64,000 nucleotides of DNA from Microbacterium rhizomatis (lineage in GTDB: Bacteria; Actinomycetota; Actinomycetes; Actinomycetales; Microbacteriaceae), in NCBI RefSeq assembly GCF_008710745.1, contig NZ_VYSA01000002.1:434001-498000 (forward strand). Reading direction: 5' to 3'. The notes under the pieces are model-generated. The model ran no database searches, was not told the origin of the DNA, and saw only the letters and a list, made by a program, of their open reading frames with translations. A program made the position numbers and the translations under genes. Numbering within the stretch: the stretch's first letter is position 1; every line of letters starts with the position of its first letter. Positions 9,896 through 22,923 of the stretch are shown here, in pieces.

Positions 9896-10978
9896 TCACT
9901 GGCGGACGAGCTGCGGGCCCGCCTCGAGCGTGCGCTCGTACTCGCGCTGCGCCTCGATGTTCAGCTCGGTCACCCGCGCACCACGCGCCGCAACCCATGC
10001 GCCGAACCAGATCGTGAGTTCGCGGCCGATGATGAACGCCGCGATCGCGAGGGGTGCCAGCAGCTGGCCCTCGACGAGCGCTCGGCCCTCGGTCGCCGTC
10101 AGCGTCCAGAACGGCGCCTGGAAGAGCTGGCCGAGGATGTGACCGCCGTAGCTTGCGACACCGACGAGCAGACCGACGTTGACCCAGACGCCCCATCGGC
10201 CGCGGTTGATGATCGCGCCGAGCAGCCAGAAGGCGAAGAAGAACACGGCGACGGTCACCCACAGCGACCACGTGCCGAGAGCGGCCAGAGCGGTGGAGCC
10301 GACGTTGTCGACGGTCACCGCCCCGGTGATCGCGCCGAATCCGAGCCACGCCGCGAGGTACAGAACCGCGAAGGCGAGTGCGGCCAGCAGACCGATCGCG
10401 CCGGCGGCACCGCGGTTGCCGCGCGGGAGCGGCGCCTCGGGCGCCTGTACGAAGATCGGCTGCGGGACGGCGGAGGCCGTGGCGGCTCCTGCCACGACGG
10501 GGACGACCGGAGCCACGACGGTGGCGTCGTCGGCCCGCGCCGGGTTCGAGTACATGCCGGGGACGTACTCCTGCACGTCGTCCGGCTCAGAGGTCGCGGC
10601 GTACGCCGGGACCGCGTATGCCGGCTCGGCGCCCGATCGCTCGGCGTCGGACGGCTCGGAGGCAGCAGGCTCCTGCGCGACGGGGGCCTCGGCCGGCTCG
10701 TGAGCGTTGCCGGGGGCATATGAGACAGCGGGGTCCACGGTGGCGGGTTCCGCGGGGACGGGCTCCTCCGTGACGGGTGCAGGGTGGGCTGCACCGGCGG
10801 GCTCCAAGAAGACGGGCCCATCCGCGGCGGGCACATCGGCGGCCGATTCGGGAGCGGCGGCTTCGCGGCGTACCGCGTCAGCATCCGCAAGCCCCTCGTG
10901 GGCGCGGCCGACGACGTCGTCATGGACGGTCGTGGGCTCTTCGACCGGCTCGCCGTACGACGATTTCTGGTCACTCAT
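9896..10978 (-). CDS. Membrane protein with long disordered acidic N-terminus
   Basis: The first ~210 of 360 residues are Ala/Pro/Glu-rich and low complexity (many EPA, PAxA and EEP words), most likely a disordered cytoplasmic arm. About four membrane helices follow (GAIGLLAALAFAVLYLAAWL; TWSLWVTVAVFFFAFWLLGA; VWVNVGLLVGVASYGGHIL; LLAPLAIAAFIIGRELTIWF), then a charged helix (TELNIEAQREYERTLEAG). The start is well supported: ATG at 10978 with GAGGAG eight bases upstream. First gene of a three-gene minus-strand run ending at 8665. No known catalytic motif; function unknown. Confidence 0.85.
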   Translation of the reverse strand: MSDQKSSYGEPVEEPTTVHDDVVGRAHEGLADADAVRREAAAPESAADVPAADGPVFLEPAGAAHPAPVTEEPVPAEPATVDPAVSYAPGNAHEPAEAPVAQEPAASEPSDAERSGAEPAYAVPAYAATSEPDDVQEYVPGMYSNPARADDATVVAPVVPVVAGAATASAVPQPIFVQAPEAPLPRGNRGAAGAIGLLAALAFAVLYLAAWLGFGAITGAVTVDNVGSTALAALGTWSLWVTVAVFFFAFWLLGAIINRGRWGVWVNVGLLVGVASYGGHILGQLFQAPFWTLTATEGRALVEGQLLAPLAIAAFIIGRELTIWFGAWVAARGARVTELNIEAQREYERTLEAGPQLVRQ

Positions 10979-11108
10979 CGGATGTGCTCCTCACGCGAGG
11001 CATGTCCCCGCACCGGGAGGTTATCGCGCGTGGGCGACACCGTCCCGGAGGCGTGCCGCTGTGTGTCGCGGTCGGGGTTGCGGTCGAGCCCGCGGCTATC
11101 GTGGGCGG

Positions 11109-11732
11109 ATGACACTCAGACGCGCGGCAGCGACGGCCCTCACCGCGTGCGCTTGCCTTCTCCTGCTGACGCTGACCGCGTGCGCGCCCGAGCCCGTCCC
11201 TGCGCCGAGCGGGTCTGCGGATGCACGGCAGACCGCGACGGCGACGGCTTCTCCGCATGCATCATCCAGCGCCGCGCCCACGGTACCGGGCCCCACCGGA
11301 TCTGCCACGCCCGGCGTGTACGCCATACCGGCGGATTGCAGGGGGATGGTCAACTCCTCGATCATCGCGCAGTTCGGAACGACGCCCCTGAACGATCCGG
11401 CCTTCGCGCCGACGGGCGTGCAGCCGGACGGCAGCATCATCTGCGTCTGGGGCGACCCCCGCGCCGATACGACCAGGCTCATCACGAAGATCACCGGCAT
11501 CTCGCGGGGCCCCGCTCTCGACATGCTCAATCAGCTCGCCGACACGCAGGGCTTCACGTGCTTCACGCCGAACGGCGGAACCCGGTGCGAGAAGACGTGG
11601 CAGAACACGAAGTATCCGGTCACCGACGGACGCACGCTCTTCTGGCGTGACGACATCCTGATCGACACGATGTTCTCGAACCTGGCGCCCACCGGCTACA
11701 CCGACAGCATCGTGCAGTCGATCTTCGGGTGA
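11109..11732 (+). CDS. Secreted lipoprotein, four-cysteine family
   Basis: A 207-aa lipoprotein. The signal peptide ends in the lipobox LTAC (Cys about residue 25), followed by a Ser/Thr/Ala/Pro linker to about residue 75. The folded part shows spaced motifs CRGMVN, CVW, GFTC and RCEKT, then YxxxIVxSI at the end. The same motifs in the same order occur in the convergent gene at 11751-12353, so the two are diverged paralogues (seen by comparing them directly). The start is ATG at 11109, since any upstream extension would lose the signal peptide. Role at the cell surface is unknown; the conserved cysteines suggest disulfides. Confidence 0.85.
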   Translation: MTLRRAAATALTACACLLLLTLTACAPEPVPAPSGSADARQTATATASPHASSSAAPTVPGPTGSATPGVYAIPADCRGMVNSSIIAQFGTTPLNDPAFAPTGVQPDGSIICVWGDPRADTTRLITKITGISRGPALDMLNQLADTQGFTCFTPNGGTRCEKTWQNTKYPVTDGRTLFWRDDILIDTMFSNLAPTGYTDSIVQSIFG

Positions 11733-11750
11733 GCACTCGAGGCCTCGGTC

Positions 11751-12353
11751 TCACTTCCAGACGAGCGAAGCCACCCGCTCGGAATACTGCGCCGGCTGCC
11801 ACGCGGTCAGCGTGCTCGACAGCCACAGCCCGCCCCCCAGCTCGAGCGTCTCGAGCACATCGCCCGTCGTCTTCTCGCACCGTACGCGCGCGCCCTGATC
11901 GGTGCAGCCGAACCCCTCGCCCGGGAGGGATGCGGCGGCGATCGCGCCCGCGTCGGTCCCGACGTCCGCGACGGTCGTCGAGATCGACACGCCGTCCGCG
12001 CCGTGCCACGTGCAGGTGAAGCGCACCTGCGGGGCGAGGGCCGTGGCCAGTGTCGTGGCGGTCGTGACGGGCGCCGACGCGTCGGGGGTGAGGGTCGAGC
12101 CGGGAGCGAGACTGAGCGTGGCCCAGAGCGCATCGTTGTAGAGGCCGCGGCAGCTCGTGGGTACCCCGTCCTCCGGTTCCGGATCGGCGGAGGGCGCGGG
12201 TGCTGCCAGCTGCCCGCTCACGGCGCTGCCCACCCATCCGAGCGCAGCGGGCATCATCGGGAGCGCGAGCCACCCGAGAGCTCCGACGGCAGCCAGGCAG
12301 AGCACGCCGACGGGGATCGCGACCCACATACTGCGCCCGCCGATTCCGGCCAT
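11751..12353 (-). CDS. Membrane-anchored secreted protein, paralogue of neighbouring lipoprotein
   Basis: A 200-aa protein with a single N-terminal membrane segment (about residues 9-33, MWVAIPVGVLCLAAVGALGWLA region) and a short acidic linker. A domain then carries CRGLYN, CTW, GFGC and RCEKT in the same order as the convergent lipoprotein ending at 11732, and it also ends in YxxRVxSL. The ATG at 12353 has GGAGGTGGG about seven bases before it, so the in-frame sequence further upstream is not translated. The two 3' ends are only 18 bp apart. Here the anchor is a helix rather than a lipid. Function unknown. Confidence 0.83.
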   Translation of the reverse strand: MAGIGGRSMWVAIPVGVLCLAAVGALGWLALPMMPAALGWVGSAVSGQLAAPAPSADPEPEDGVPTSCRGLYNDALWATLSLAPGSTLTPDASAPVTTATTLATALAPQVRFTCTWHGADGVSISTTVADVGTDAGAIAAASLPGEGFGCTDQGARVRCEKTTGDVLETLELGGGLWLSSTLTAWQPAQYSERVASLVWK

Positions 12354-12446
12354 GAGCCCACCTCCATCCCCGCCCTCCACGCTATGCGCGGGTCGCCGGA
12401 GCCGCGGTTGCGGCACGCCGCCACCGCGGCGTCTCGCCGGGAACGC

Positions 12447-12478
12447 CGAAAGGCCCCGGCGTGAGCCGGGGCCTTTCG
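12447..12478 (-). terminator. rpoBC operon terminator (hairpin)
   Basis: A perfect 14-bp stem (CGAAAGGCCCCGGC and its complement) closes a four-base loop, 50 bp beyond the rpoC stop. The T-tract is short (TTT inside the stem end), so it may also stop transcription from the other side. Confidence 0.88.
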
Positions 12479-12528
12479 GGTGTGGACCGGATGCTCGAGC
12501 CGAGGCATCCGGTCGCGATCTCTGCTGT

Positions 12529-16419
<3,891 letters not shown>

Positions 16420-16466
16420 TAGTTCTCAGTTCTCCTGTGTCGGAATTCTGTCGTTGCCTGGCCGGA

Positions 16467-19400
16467 TCAGATCTCGTCGATCGACGAGGACTCGAAGCGG
16501 CTGGAGATGTTGATGCCGAGCTCTTCCGCGGCGCGGAAGGCTTCGTCATCGGTGTCGCGGAGATTGACAGGCGTGCCGTCGGCCGAGAGGACCTCGACGT
16601 TCAGGCAGAGCGACTGCATCTCTTTCATGAGCACCTTGAAGGACTCGGGGATGCCGGGCTCCTGGATGTTCTCGCCCTTGACGATCGCCTCGTACACCTT
16701 GACGCGGCCGAGGATGTCGTCGGACTTGATCGTGAGGAGCTCCTGCAGCGCGTAGGCGGCGCCATAGGCCTCGAGGGCCCACACCTCCATCTCGCCGAAT
16801 CGCTGTCCGCCGAACTGCGCCTTCCCACCCAGCGGCTGCTGCGTGATCATCGAGTACGGGCCGGTGGAGCGGGCGTGGATCTTGTCGTCGACGAGGTGGT
16901 GCAGCTTCAGGATGTACATGTAGCCGACCGAGACGGGCGCAGGGAACGGATCGCCGGAGCGTCCGTCGAACAGCAGCGCCTTGCCCGTGGAGTCGATCAG
17001 ACGCTCGCCGTCGCGGGTGAGGTTCGTCGAGTCCAGCAGACCTGCGATCTCTTCCTCGCGCGCACCGTCGAACACCGGGGTGGCGACCTTCGTGCCCGGC
17101 TCGGCCGAGAAGGCCTCCGCCGGCAGCTGCCCCGCCCACGTGGGCTTGCCCTCGACCTTCCAGCCCTGCTGGGCGATCCATCCGAGGTGCAGCTCGAGCA
17201 CCTGGCCGAAGTTCATTCGACCGGGGATTCCGAGCGGGTTCAGGATGACCTGGACCGGCGTGCCGTCCGCGAGGAACGGCATGTCTTCCACGGGCAGGAT
17301 CTTCGCGATGACGCCCTTGTTGCCGTGGCGCCCGGCGAGCTTGTCGCCCTCGGTGATCTTGCGCTTCTGAGCGATGTAGACCACGACGCGGCGGTTGACG
17401 CCCGAGCCGAGCTCGTCGTCGCCGTCTTCCGCGTTGAACTCCTTGACGGCGATGATCGTGCCCTGCTCGCCGTGGGGGACCTTCAGCGACGTGTCGCGGA
17501 CCTCGCGGCTCTTCTCGTTGAAGATCGCACGGAGCAGGCGCTCCTCCGCCGACAGCTCGGTCTCGCCCTTCGGCGTGACCTTGCCGACGAGGATGTCGCC
17601 GGGGCGGACCTCGGCGCCGATGCGGATGATGCCGCGCTCGTCGAGGTCCTTCAGCAGGTCGGGGCTCACGTTCGGGAGGTCACGGGTGATCTCCTCCTTG
17701 CCGAGCTTCGTGTCGCGGGCGTCGACCTCGTACTCCTCGATGTGGATCGAGGAGAGAGTGTCGTCCTTCACGAGGTCCTGGCTGAGGATGATCGCGTCCT
17801 CGAAGTTGTGGCCCTCCCACGTCATGAACGCGACCAGGAGGTTCTTGCCGAGCGCGAGCTCGCCGTTCTCCGTGGCCGGTCCGTCTGCGATGACCTCGCC
17901 GATCTCGACGCGGTCACCCGCCGAGACGACGACGCGCTGGTTGTAGCTCGTCCCCTGGTTGGAGCGGTCGAACTTGCGCAGGAAGTAGTCCTGCGTGCCG
18001 CCCTCGTCGAGCTGGACGCTGACGACGTCTGCGGAGACCTCGATCACGACACCCGGCTTCTCGGCGGTGACGACGTCACCGGCATCCACCGCGGCGTAGC
18101 CCTCCATACCGGTGCCGACGACCGGCGACTCGGAGCGGAGGAGCGGGACGGCCTGACGCTGCATGTTGGCACCCATGAGGGCGCGGTTCGCGTCGTCGTG
18201 CTCGAGGAAGGGGATCAGCGAGGTCGCGACCGACACCATCTGGCGCGGCGAGACGTCCATGTAGCCGATCTCCTCGGCGTGGAAGAGGTCGACCTCGCCG
18301 CCCTTGCCGCGTCGTGCGAGCACGCGGTCCTGAGCGAACGTGCCGTCGGCCGTCAGCTCGGCGCCGGCCTGGGCGACGATGAAGTCGTCCTCTTCGGACG
18401 CCGTCAGGTAGTCGATCTGCGCAGTGACCTTCTTGTCGGTCACACGGCGGTAGGGCGTCTCGATGAAGCCGAACGCGTTGATGCGGGCGAACGACGCGAG
18501 CGAGCCGATCAGGCCGATGTTCGGGCCCTCAGGGGTCTCGATCGGGCACATGCGACCGTAGTGCGACGGGTGGACGTCGCGGACCTCGACGCCTGCACGC
18601 TCACGCGACAGACCGCCGGGGCCCAGAGCCGACAGGCGGCGCTTGTGGGTCAGGCCCGCGAGCGGGTTGTTCTGATCCATGAACTGCGACAGCTGCGACG
18701 TTCCGAAGAACTCCTTGATCGCGGCGACGACGGGGCGCACGTTGATCAGGGTCTGCGGCGTGATCGCCTCGATGTCCTGCGTGGTCATGCGCTCGCGGAC
18801 GACGCGCTCCATGCGCGACAGACCCGTGCGGACCTGGTTCTGGATGAGCTCGCCGACCGCGCGGATACGGCGGTTGCCGAAGTTGTCGATGTCGTCGATG
18901 TCCAGGCGGATCTCGGCCGGCTTGCCGGCTCGGACACCGTCGAACGAGGTGTCACCGCGGTGCAGGCGCGTCAGGTACTTGATCGTCGCGACGATGTCGG
19001 CGACGGTCAGGACCGACTCCGACAGCGGCGCGTCCAGGCCGAGCTTCTGGTTGATCTTGTAACGACCGACCTTCGCGAGGTCGTAGCGCTTGGAGTTGAA
19101 GTAGAAGTTGTCCAGCAGCGCGCGGGCGGCCTCGGCGGCGACCTGCTCGCCGGGACGGAGCTTGCGGTAGATGTCGCGGAGCGCGTCCTCCTTGGTGAGG
19201 ATCGTGTCCTTCGAGAGGGTCTCTTCGATCGAGTCGAAGCCTGCGAACTCGGCGAGGATGTCTTCACTCGAGAGCCCGAGGGCCTTGAGGAACACGGTGA
19301 CCGACTGCTTGCGCTTGCGGTCGATGCGCACGCCGACCTGGTCGCGCTTGTCGATCTCGAACTCGAGCCATGCGCCACGGCTCGGGATGACCCGCGCCGA

Positions 19401-19967
19401 CACGATGTCCTTGTCGGAGGTCTTGTCGGGGGTCTTGTCGAAGTAGACGCCCGGTGAGCGCACGAGCTGCGAGACGACGACGCGCTCGGTGCCGTTGATG
19501 ATGAACGTGCCCTTGCCCGTCTGGAGCGGGAAGTCGCCCATGAAGACGGTCTGCGTCTTGATCTCACCGGTCTGGTGGTTCATGAACTCGGCCTCGACGT
19601 AGAGCGGGGCGGCGTAGGTCTTGCCGCGCTCCTTGCACTCCTCGATGGAGTACTTCTCGGGCTCGAGGTACGGGTTCGTGAACGAGAGCTGCATCGTCTC
19701 GCTCAGGTCCTCGATGGGCGAGATCTCCTCGAAGATCTCCTCGAGGCCGCTGATCTCGGGCACGTCGGTGCGGCCGGCCTGCTTGGCCTCGGCGACGCGT
19801 GCCTTCCACGCGTCATTGCCGACGAGCCAGTCGAAGGACTCGGTCTGCAACGCGAGGAGGTCGGGGACCTCCAGCGTGTCGGAGATCTTCGCGAACGAGA
19901 GGCGGGCTGCGCCTCGGCCGTTCTTGATGTTGTTGGTGGATTGGTTTGCGTTGCGCGCAACAGCCAA
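16467..19967 (-). CDS. rpoB: DNA-directed RNA polymerase subunit beta
   Basis: The second RNA polymerase core subunit, 1166 aa. I chose the TTG at 19967 (LAVARNANQ) because GGAGGT sits seven bases upstream; the ATG at 19982 lies 5' of that ribosome site and would read through it. The rifampicin pocket reads [31 protein letters not shown], with Asp, His and Ser at the usual resistance positions, so the sequence predicts rifampicin susceptibility. The C-terminal clamp region with [17 protein letters not shown] is complete. A leader of roughly 158 nt separates the predicted transcription start from the start codon. It forms the rpoBC operon with the gene at 12529-16419. Confidence 0.99.
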   Translation of the reverse strand: MAVARNANQSTNNIKNGRGAARLSFAKISDTLEVPDLLALQTESFDWLVGNDAWKARVAEAKQAGRTDVPEISGLEEIFEEISPIEDLSETMQLSFTNPYLEPEKYSIEECKERGKTYAAPLYVEAEFMNHQTGEIKTQTVFMGDFPLQTGKGTFIINGTERVVVSQLVRSPGVYFDKTPDKTSDKDIVSARVIPSRGAWLEFEIDKRDQVGVRIDRKRKQSVTVFLKALGLSSEDILAEFAGFDSIEETLSKDTILTKEDALRDIYRKLRPGEQVAAEAARALLDNFYFNSKRYDLAKVGRYKINQKLGLDAPLSESVLTVADIVATIKYLTRLHRGDTSFDGVRAGKPAEIRLDIDDIDNFGNRRIRAVGELIQNQVRTGLSRMERVVRERMTTQDIEAITPQTLINVRPVVAAIKEFFGTSQLSQFMDQNNPLAGLTHKRRLSALGPGGLSRERAGVEVRDVHPSHYGRMCPIETPEGPNIGLIGSLASFARINAFGFIETPYRRVTDKKVTAQIDYLTASEEDDFIVAQAGAELTADGTFAQDRVLARRGKGGEVDLFHAEEIGYMDVSPRQMVSVATSLIPFLEHDDANRALMGANMQRQAVPLLRSESPVVGTGMEGYAAVDAGDVVTAEKPGVVIEVSADVVSVQLDEGGTQDYFLRKFDRSNQGTSYNQRVVVSAGDRVEIGEVIADGPATENGELALGKNLLVAFMTWEGHNFEDAIILSQDLVKDDTLSSIHIEEYEVDARDTKLGKEEITRDLPNVSPDLLKDLDERGIIRIGAEVRPGDILVGKVTPKGETELSAEERLLRAIFNEKSREVRDTSLKVPHGEQGTIIAVKEFNAEDGDDELGSGVNRRVVVYIAQKRKITEGDKLAGRHGNKGVIAKILPVEDMPFLADGTPVQVILNPLGIPGRMNFGQVLELHLGWIAQQGWKVEGKPTWAGQLPAEAFSAEPGTKVATPVFDGAREEEIAGLLDSTNLTRDGERLIDSTGKALLFDGRSGDPFPAPVSVGYMYILKLHHLVDDKIHARSTGPYSMITQQPLGGKAQFGGQRFGEMEVWALEAYGAAYALQELLTIKSDDILGRVKVYEAIVKGENIQEPGIPESFKVLMKEMQSLCLNVEVLSADGTPVNLRDTDDEAFRAAEELGINISSRFESSSIDEI

Positions 19968-20131
19968 GGGGATGACCTCCATGGGCCCAGGGCAGGGCTC
20001 GTGTTCCTTGTTCGGCAGGTGGAGTGCTCGTTCAACCCCTAAGCCTTCGCATCACACGCCGCTTGACGCGGGGGCGCGAAGACACAGCCGACCACCATAT
20101 GAGGGCAGGGGGAATCAGGGAGCAAAGAACA

Positions 20132-20160
20132 ACTATACGGCGGATGACGCGCCGTGTCCA
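20132..20160 (-). promoter_or_regulatory. rpoB promoter (sigma-70 type)
   Basis: Read on the minus strand: -35 TGGACA (20160-20155), a 17-bp spacer and -10 TATAGT (20137-20132). The expected start of transcription is near 20125. This is one of the best consensus matches in the window. Confidence 0.8.
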
Positions 20161-20169
20161 GTCGGGTTC

Positions 20170-20198
20170 TTGACGAGTCTCCGATCCTGCGGTATAAC
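20170..20198 (+). promoter_or_regulatory. Promoter of the DUF4062-STAND gene (sigma-70 type)
   Basis: -35 TTGACG (20170-20175), a 17-bp spacer and -10 TATAAC (20193-20198). Its -35 is only nine bases from the -35 of the divergent rpoB promoter. Just past the expected start, a small palindrome (GCGGA-AA-TCCGC, 20210-20221) could be an operator or a short hairpin. Confidence 0.75.
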
Positions 20199-20266
20199 CG
20201 CGCGAAGTGGCGGAAATCCGCGGAAATTGTTGGCGTCTCGCCACCTGCTCCCGCCATGATGTCGTC

Positions 20267-22891
20267 ATGACAGGGGTGTCTCGCCCCGCGATCCGCACTC
20301 CCGATCAGCGGATCCGGGTGTTCGTGAGCTCGACTCTCCGCGAGCTGGCCGATGAGCGCCGCGCGGTACGTGCGGCCGTGGAACGCATGCGGCTGGCGCC
20401 CGTGATGTTCGAACTCGGCGCCCGCCCCCACCCCCCTCGCGATCTCTACCGCTCCTACCTCTCCCAGAGCGACGTGTTCGTCGGCATCTACGGCGCGAGC
20501 TACGGGTGGGTCGCGCCCGGCGAGGAGGTGTCGGGCCTGGAAGACGAGTACAACCTGGCACCCGCGGACATGCCGAAGCTCATCTACATCAAGGCGGATG
20601 AGCCGCGGGACGACAGACTGCAGCAGCTGATCGACCGGATCCGCGCAGACGACACCGCGGCCTACCTCCCGTTCCGCAGCGCCGAGGAACTGGAGGCCCA
20701 GGTCGCGGACGACCTCGCGAATCTGCTCGCCGAGCGGTTCGACGACTCACGCGCAGTCGCGGCCGACGGGGAGGTGGCCCCGGCATCGGCCACCGCCCGC
20801 ATCCCCGTGCCGTACACGACGACGATCGGCCGCGAGCGCGACGTGGCGGCCGTCCGCGAACTGCTCGCCCGCGGGGATGATCGCGTCGTGAGTCTGATCG
20901 GGCCCGGAGGGATCGGCAAGAGCCGCCTCGCGATCGAGTCCGCGCGCGCCACCGAGGACCTGTTCCCCGACGGGACGTATTTCGTGCTCCTGGAAGGCGT
21001 CCTCGAGCCGGAGCTGCTGCTGCCGGCCATCGCCTACGCGCTCGGCATCCGGGACAACGGCGAGGCTGCCCTCGAGGAGCGCATCGCCCACGCCCTCGCT
21101 GACCGCCGCGTGCTCGTCGTGCTCGATAACTTCGAGCAGATCGTCGAAGCCGCACCCGTCCTGGTCCGTCTGTACAGTGCCGCGCCCCTCGCGAACTTCC
21201 TCGTGACGAGCCGCATCGTGCTGCGCATCCGCGGCGAGCAGGTCTACGAGGTCGGAGCGCTCGAGACCCCGCGCCCCGGCGTGCCGCCCGCACTCGAGCG
21301 CGTGCGGGCGTCATCCGCGTGCGCGCTGTTCGTGGACAGGGCATCGGCGGCAAAGCCCTCGTTCGCGCTCACCGACGAGAACGCGGCAGCCGTGTCGTAC
21401 ATCTGCCGGTGCCTGGAGGGTCTTCCGCTGGCGATCGAGCTCGCGGCGGCGAAGGTGCGGGTGCTGACCCCGCAGGCGATCTCGGATCGGCTCGAGCAGA
21501 GCCTGCCGCTGCTGACCGCGGCCGTGCGCGACCTGCCCGAGCGCCACCGCACGATGCGCGCGACGATCGACTGGAGCGTGAGCCTGCTTCCCGCTCCGCT
21601 GCCGGACATGCTCGAGGACCTGGGCGTGTTCGCCACGCGGTTCACGCTCGACGCGGTCGAAGCGCTGGGGGCCGGACGCTCCTGGGACGGAGAGGCGGTG
21701 GATGGCCTCGCCGCGTTGGTCGACGGGTCGCTCGTCGCCCAGACCGAGGTGGCCGGGCGGTCCGTCTTCTCGCTTCTCGCGATCGTGCGCGAATACGCTC
21801 TCGGTCGACTCAAAGCCCGGGGCTCAGCAGACGTCGTCCGCGCCGCCCACGCCGACTACTACCGCGAATTCGTCGCGCGAGTGGCGCCGGGACTCGGCGG
21901 TTCCGGGCAGGCGTCGGCGGTGGCGGAGCTCGGACTCGAGCTGCCGAACCTGCGCGCGGCCGTACGGCACCTGATCTACACCGACCGCCTCGACGACGCC
22001 GGCGACTTCGCATGGAGCCTGCTGATCTACTGGTGGATCGCCGGCTTCTTCGGCGAAGTCCGGGTGTGGATGCTCGAACTCCTCGAAAAGGGGGGCCCGA
22101 TCACTTCGCATACCAGGGCGGTCGCGTGGTTCTTCGCGCTCTGGGGCGAGATGTGGCAGCGCCCGTCGGCCGAGGTGGTGGCGGGCCTGGCGGAGTGCGT
22201 GCGGCTCTTCACCGACGAAGGGGACGAGGATGCGGCGGCCATGGCCCTGGCGGCGCGAGCGACGGCGCGAGTGCAGTTCTCGGCCACGGACGTCGATAAG
22301 GCCGAGGGCGAGCTGACCGAGGCCGCCGCGACGCTGAGGCGGCTCGGCAACGGATGGGCGGAGGCGATCACGGAGGTGTCGCTCGGCCGCCTCGCGTGGC
22401 TCCGCGGCCGCACCGACCAGGCTCTCGAGCACTTCGAACGCGCGACCGACGTCGCCCGCGCGGGAAACGACGTGTTCACCATGTCGGTCGCCGGCAACCT
22501 GCGATCGCGACTGCGTGTGCAGCGCGGCGAGATCGAGGCCGCCGAACGCGAGTTCGTCGACACGCTCGTCCTGTCGGTCGGGCTGCACTACGACGAGGGT
22601 GTCGCGTACGGATTGGAGGGGCTGTGCGCAGTGGCCGGAGCCAAAGGCGACGCGTGGCGCGCGGGCGCGCTGGCGACCGCCGCCGACGCGATCCGCCACC
22701 GCATCGGGGTGTTCGACGTCGAGGCCTTCACTGTTCACACGGTCTCGCTCGACGCGCTGCGGGCGACCGACGGTGCCGCGGTGGCCGACGGCGAGCGGCA
22801 GGGCGCCGAGCTGTCGGTGGCCGAGGCCGTCGCACTCGCCCTGCCCGAACCGGAGCGGACGATCACCGCTGAGGCGCTCGCGCGCTGGTAG
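20267..22891 (+). CDS. DUF4062-STAND (NB-ARC-like) NTPase with C-terminal TPR-like repeats
   Basis: An 874-aa, NLR-like architecture. DUF4062 comes first (about 16-110, RVFVSSTLREL, YGASYGWV). A STAND ATPase follows: P-loop GPGGIGKSR about 211-219, Walker B VLVVLDNFEQ, sensor region LVTSRIVLR, and GLPLAIEL about 384. A winged-helix-like section and helical repeats make up the last ~250 residues. There is no HTH DNA-binding domain at either end, so it is not an AfsR/LuxR-type regulator. DUF4062 occurs N-terminally on STAND proteins in bacteria and animals; bacterial STANDs include antiphage sensors, but that role here is inference. The ATG at 20267 has no ribosome site; a GTG at 20207 would place the start nearly at the predicted transcript 5' end (leaderless) and add 20 residues. 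Confidence 0.85.
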   Translation: MTGVSRPAIRTPDQRIRVFVSSTLRELADERRAVRAAVERMRLAPVMFELGARPHPPRDLYRSYLSQSDVFVGIYGASYGWVAPGEEVSGLEDEYNLAPADMPKLIYIKADEPRDDRLQQLIDRIRADDTAAYLPFRSAEELEAQVADDLANLLAERFDDSRAVAADGEVAPASATARIPVPYTTTIGRERDVAAVRELLARGDDRVVSLIGPGGIGKSRLAIESARATEDLFPDGTYFVLLEGVLEPELLLPAIAYALGIRDNGEAALEERIAHALADRRVLVVLDNFEQIVEAAPVLVRLYSAAPLANFLVTSRIVLRIRGEQVYEVGALETPRPGVPPALERVRASSACALFVDRASAAKPSFALTDENAAAVSYICRCLEGLPLAIELAAAKVRVLTPQAISDRLEQSLPLLTAAVRDLPERHRTMRATIDWSVSLLPAPLPDMLEDLGVFATRFTLDAVEALGAGRSWDGEAVDGLAALVDGSLVAQTEVAGRSVFSLLAIVREYALGRLKARGSADVVRAAHADYYREFVARVAPGLGGSGQASAVAELGLELPNLRAAVRHLIYTDRLDDAGDFAWSLLIYWWIAGFFGEVRVWMLELLEKGGPITSHTRAVAWFFALWGEMWQRPSAEVVAGLAECVRLFTDEGDEDAAAMALAARATARVQFSATDVDKAEGELTEAAATLRRLGNGWAEAITEVSLGRLAWLRGRTDQALEHFERATDVARAGNDVFTMSVAGNLRSRLRVQRGEIEAAEREFVDTLVLSVGLHYDEGVAYGLEGLCAVAGAKGDAWRAGALATAADAIRHRIGVFDVEAFTVHTVSLDALRATDGAAVADGERQGAELSVAEAVALALPEPERTITAEALARW

Positions 22892-22923
22892 ACGGCAGGG
22901 TCGCCGGCCGGTTTCGAGCCCCG

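Noticed and set aside
16467..19967. Rifampicin-resistance changes in RpoB
   Set aside because: The pocket ([18 protein letters not shown]) has the normal residues at the usual resistance positions.
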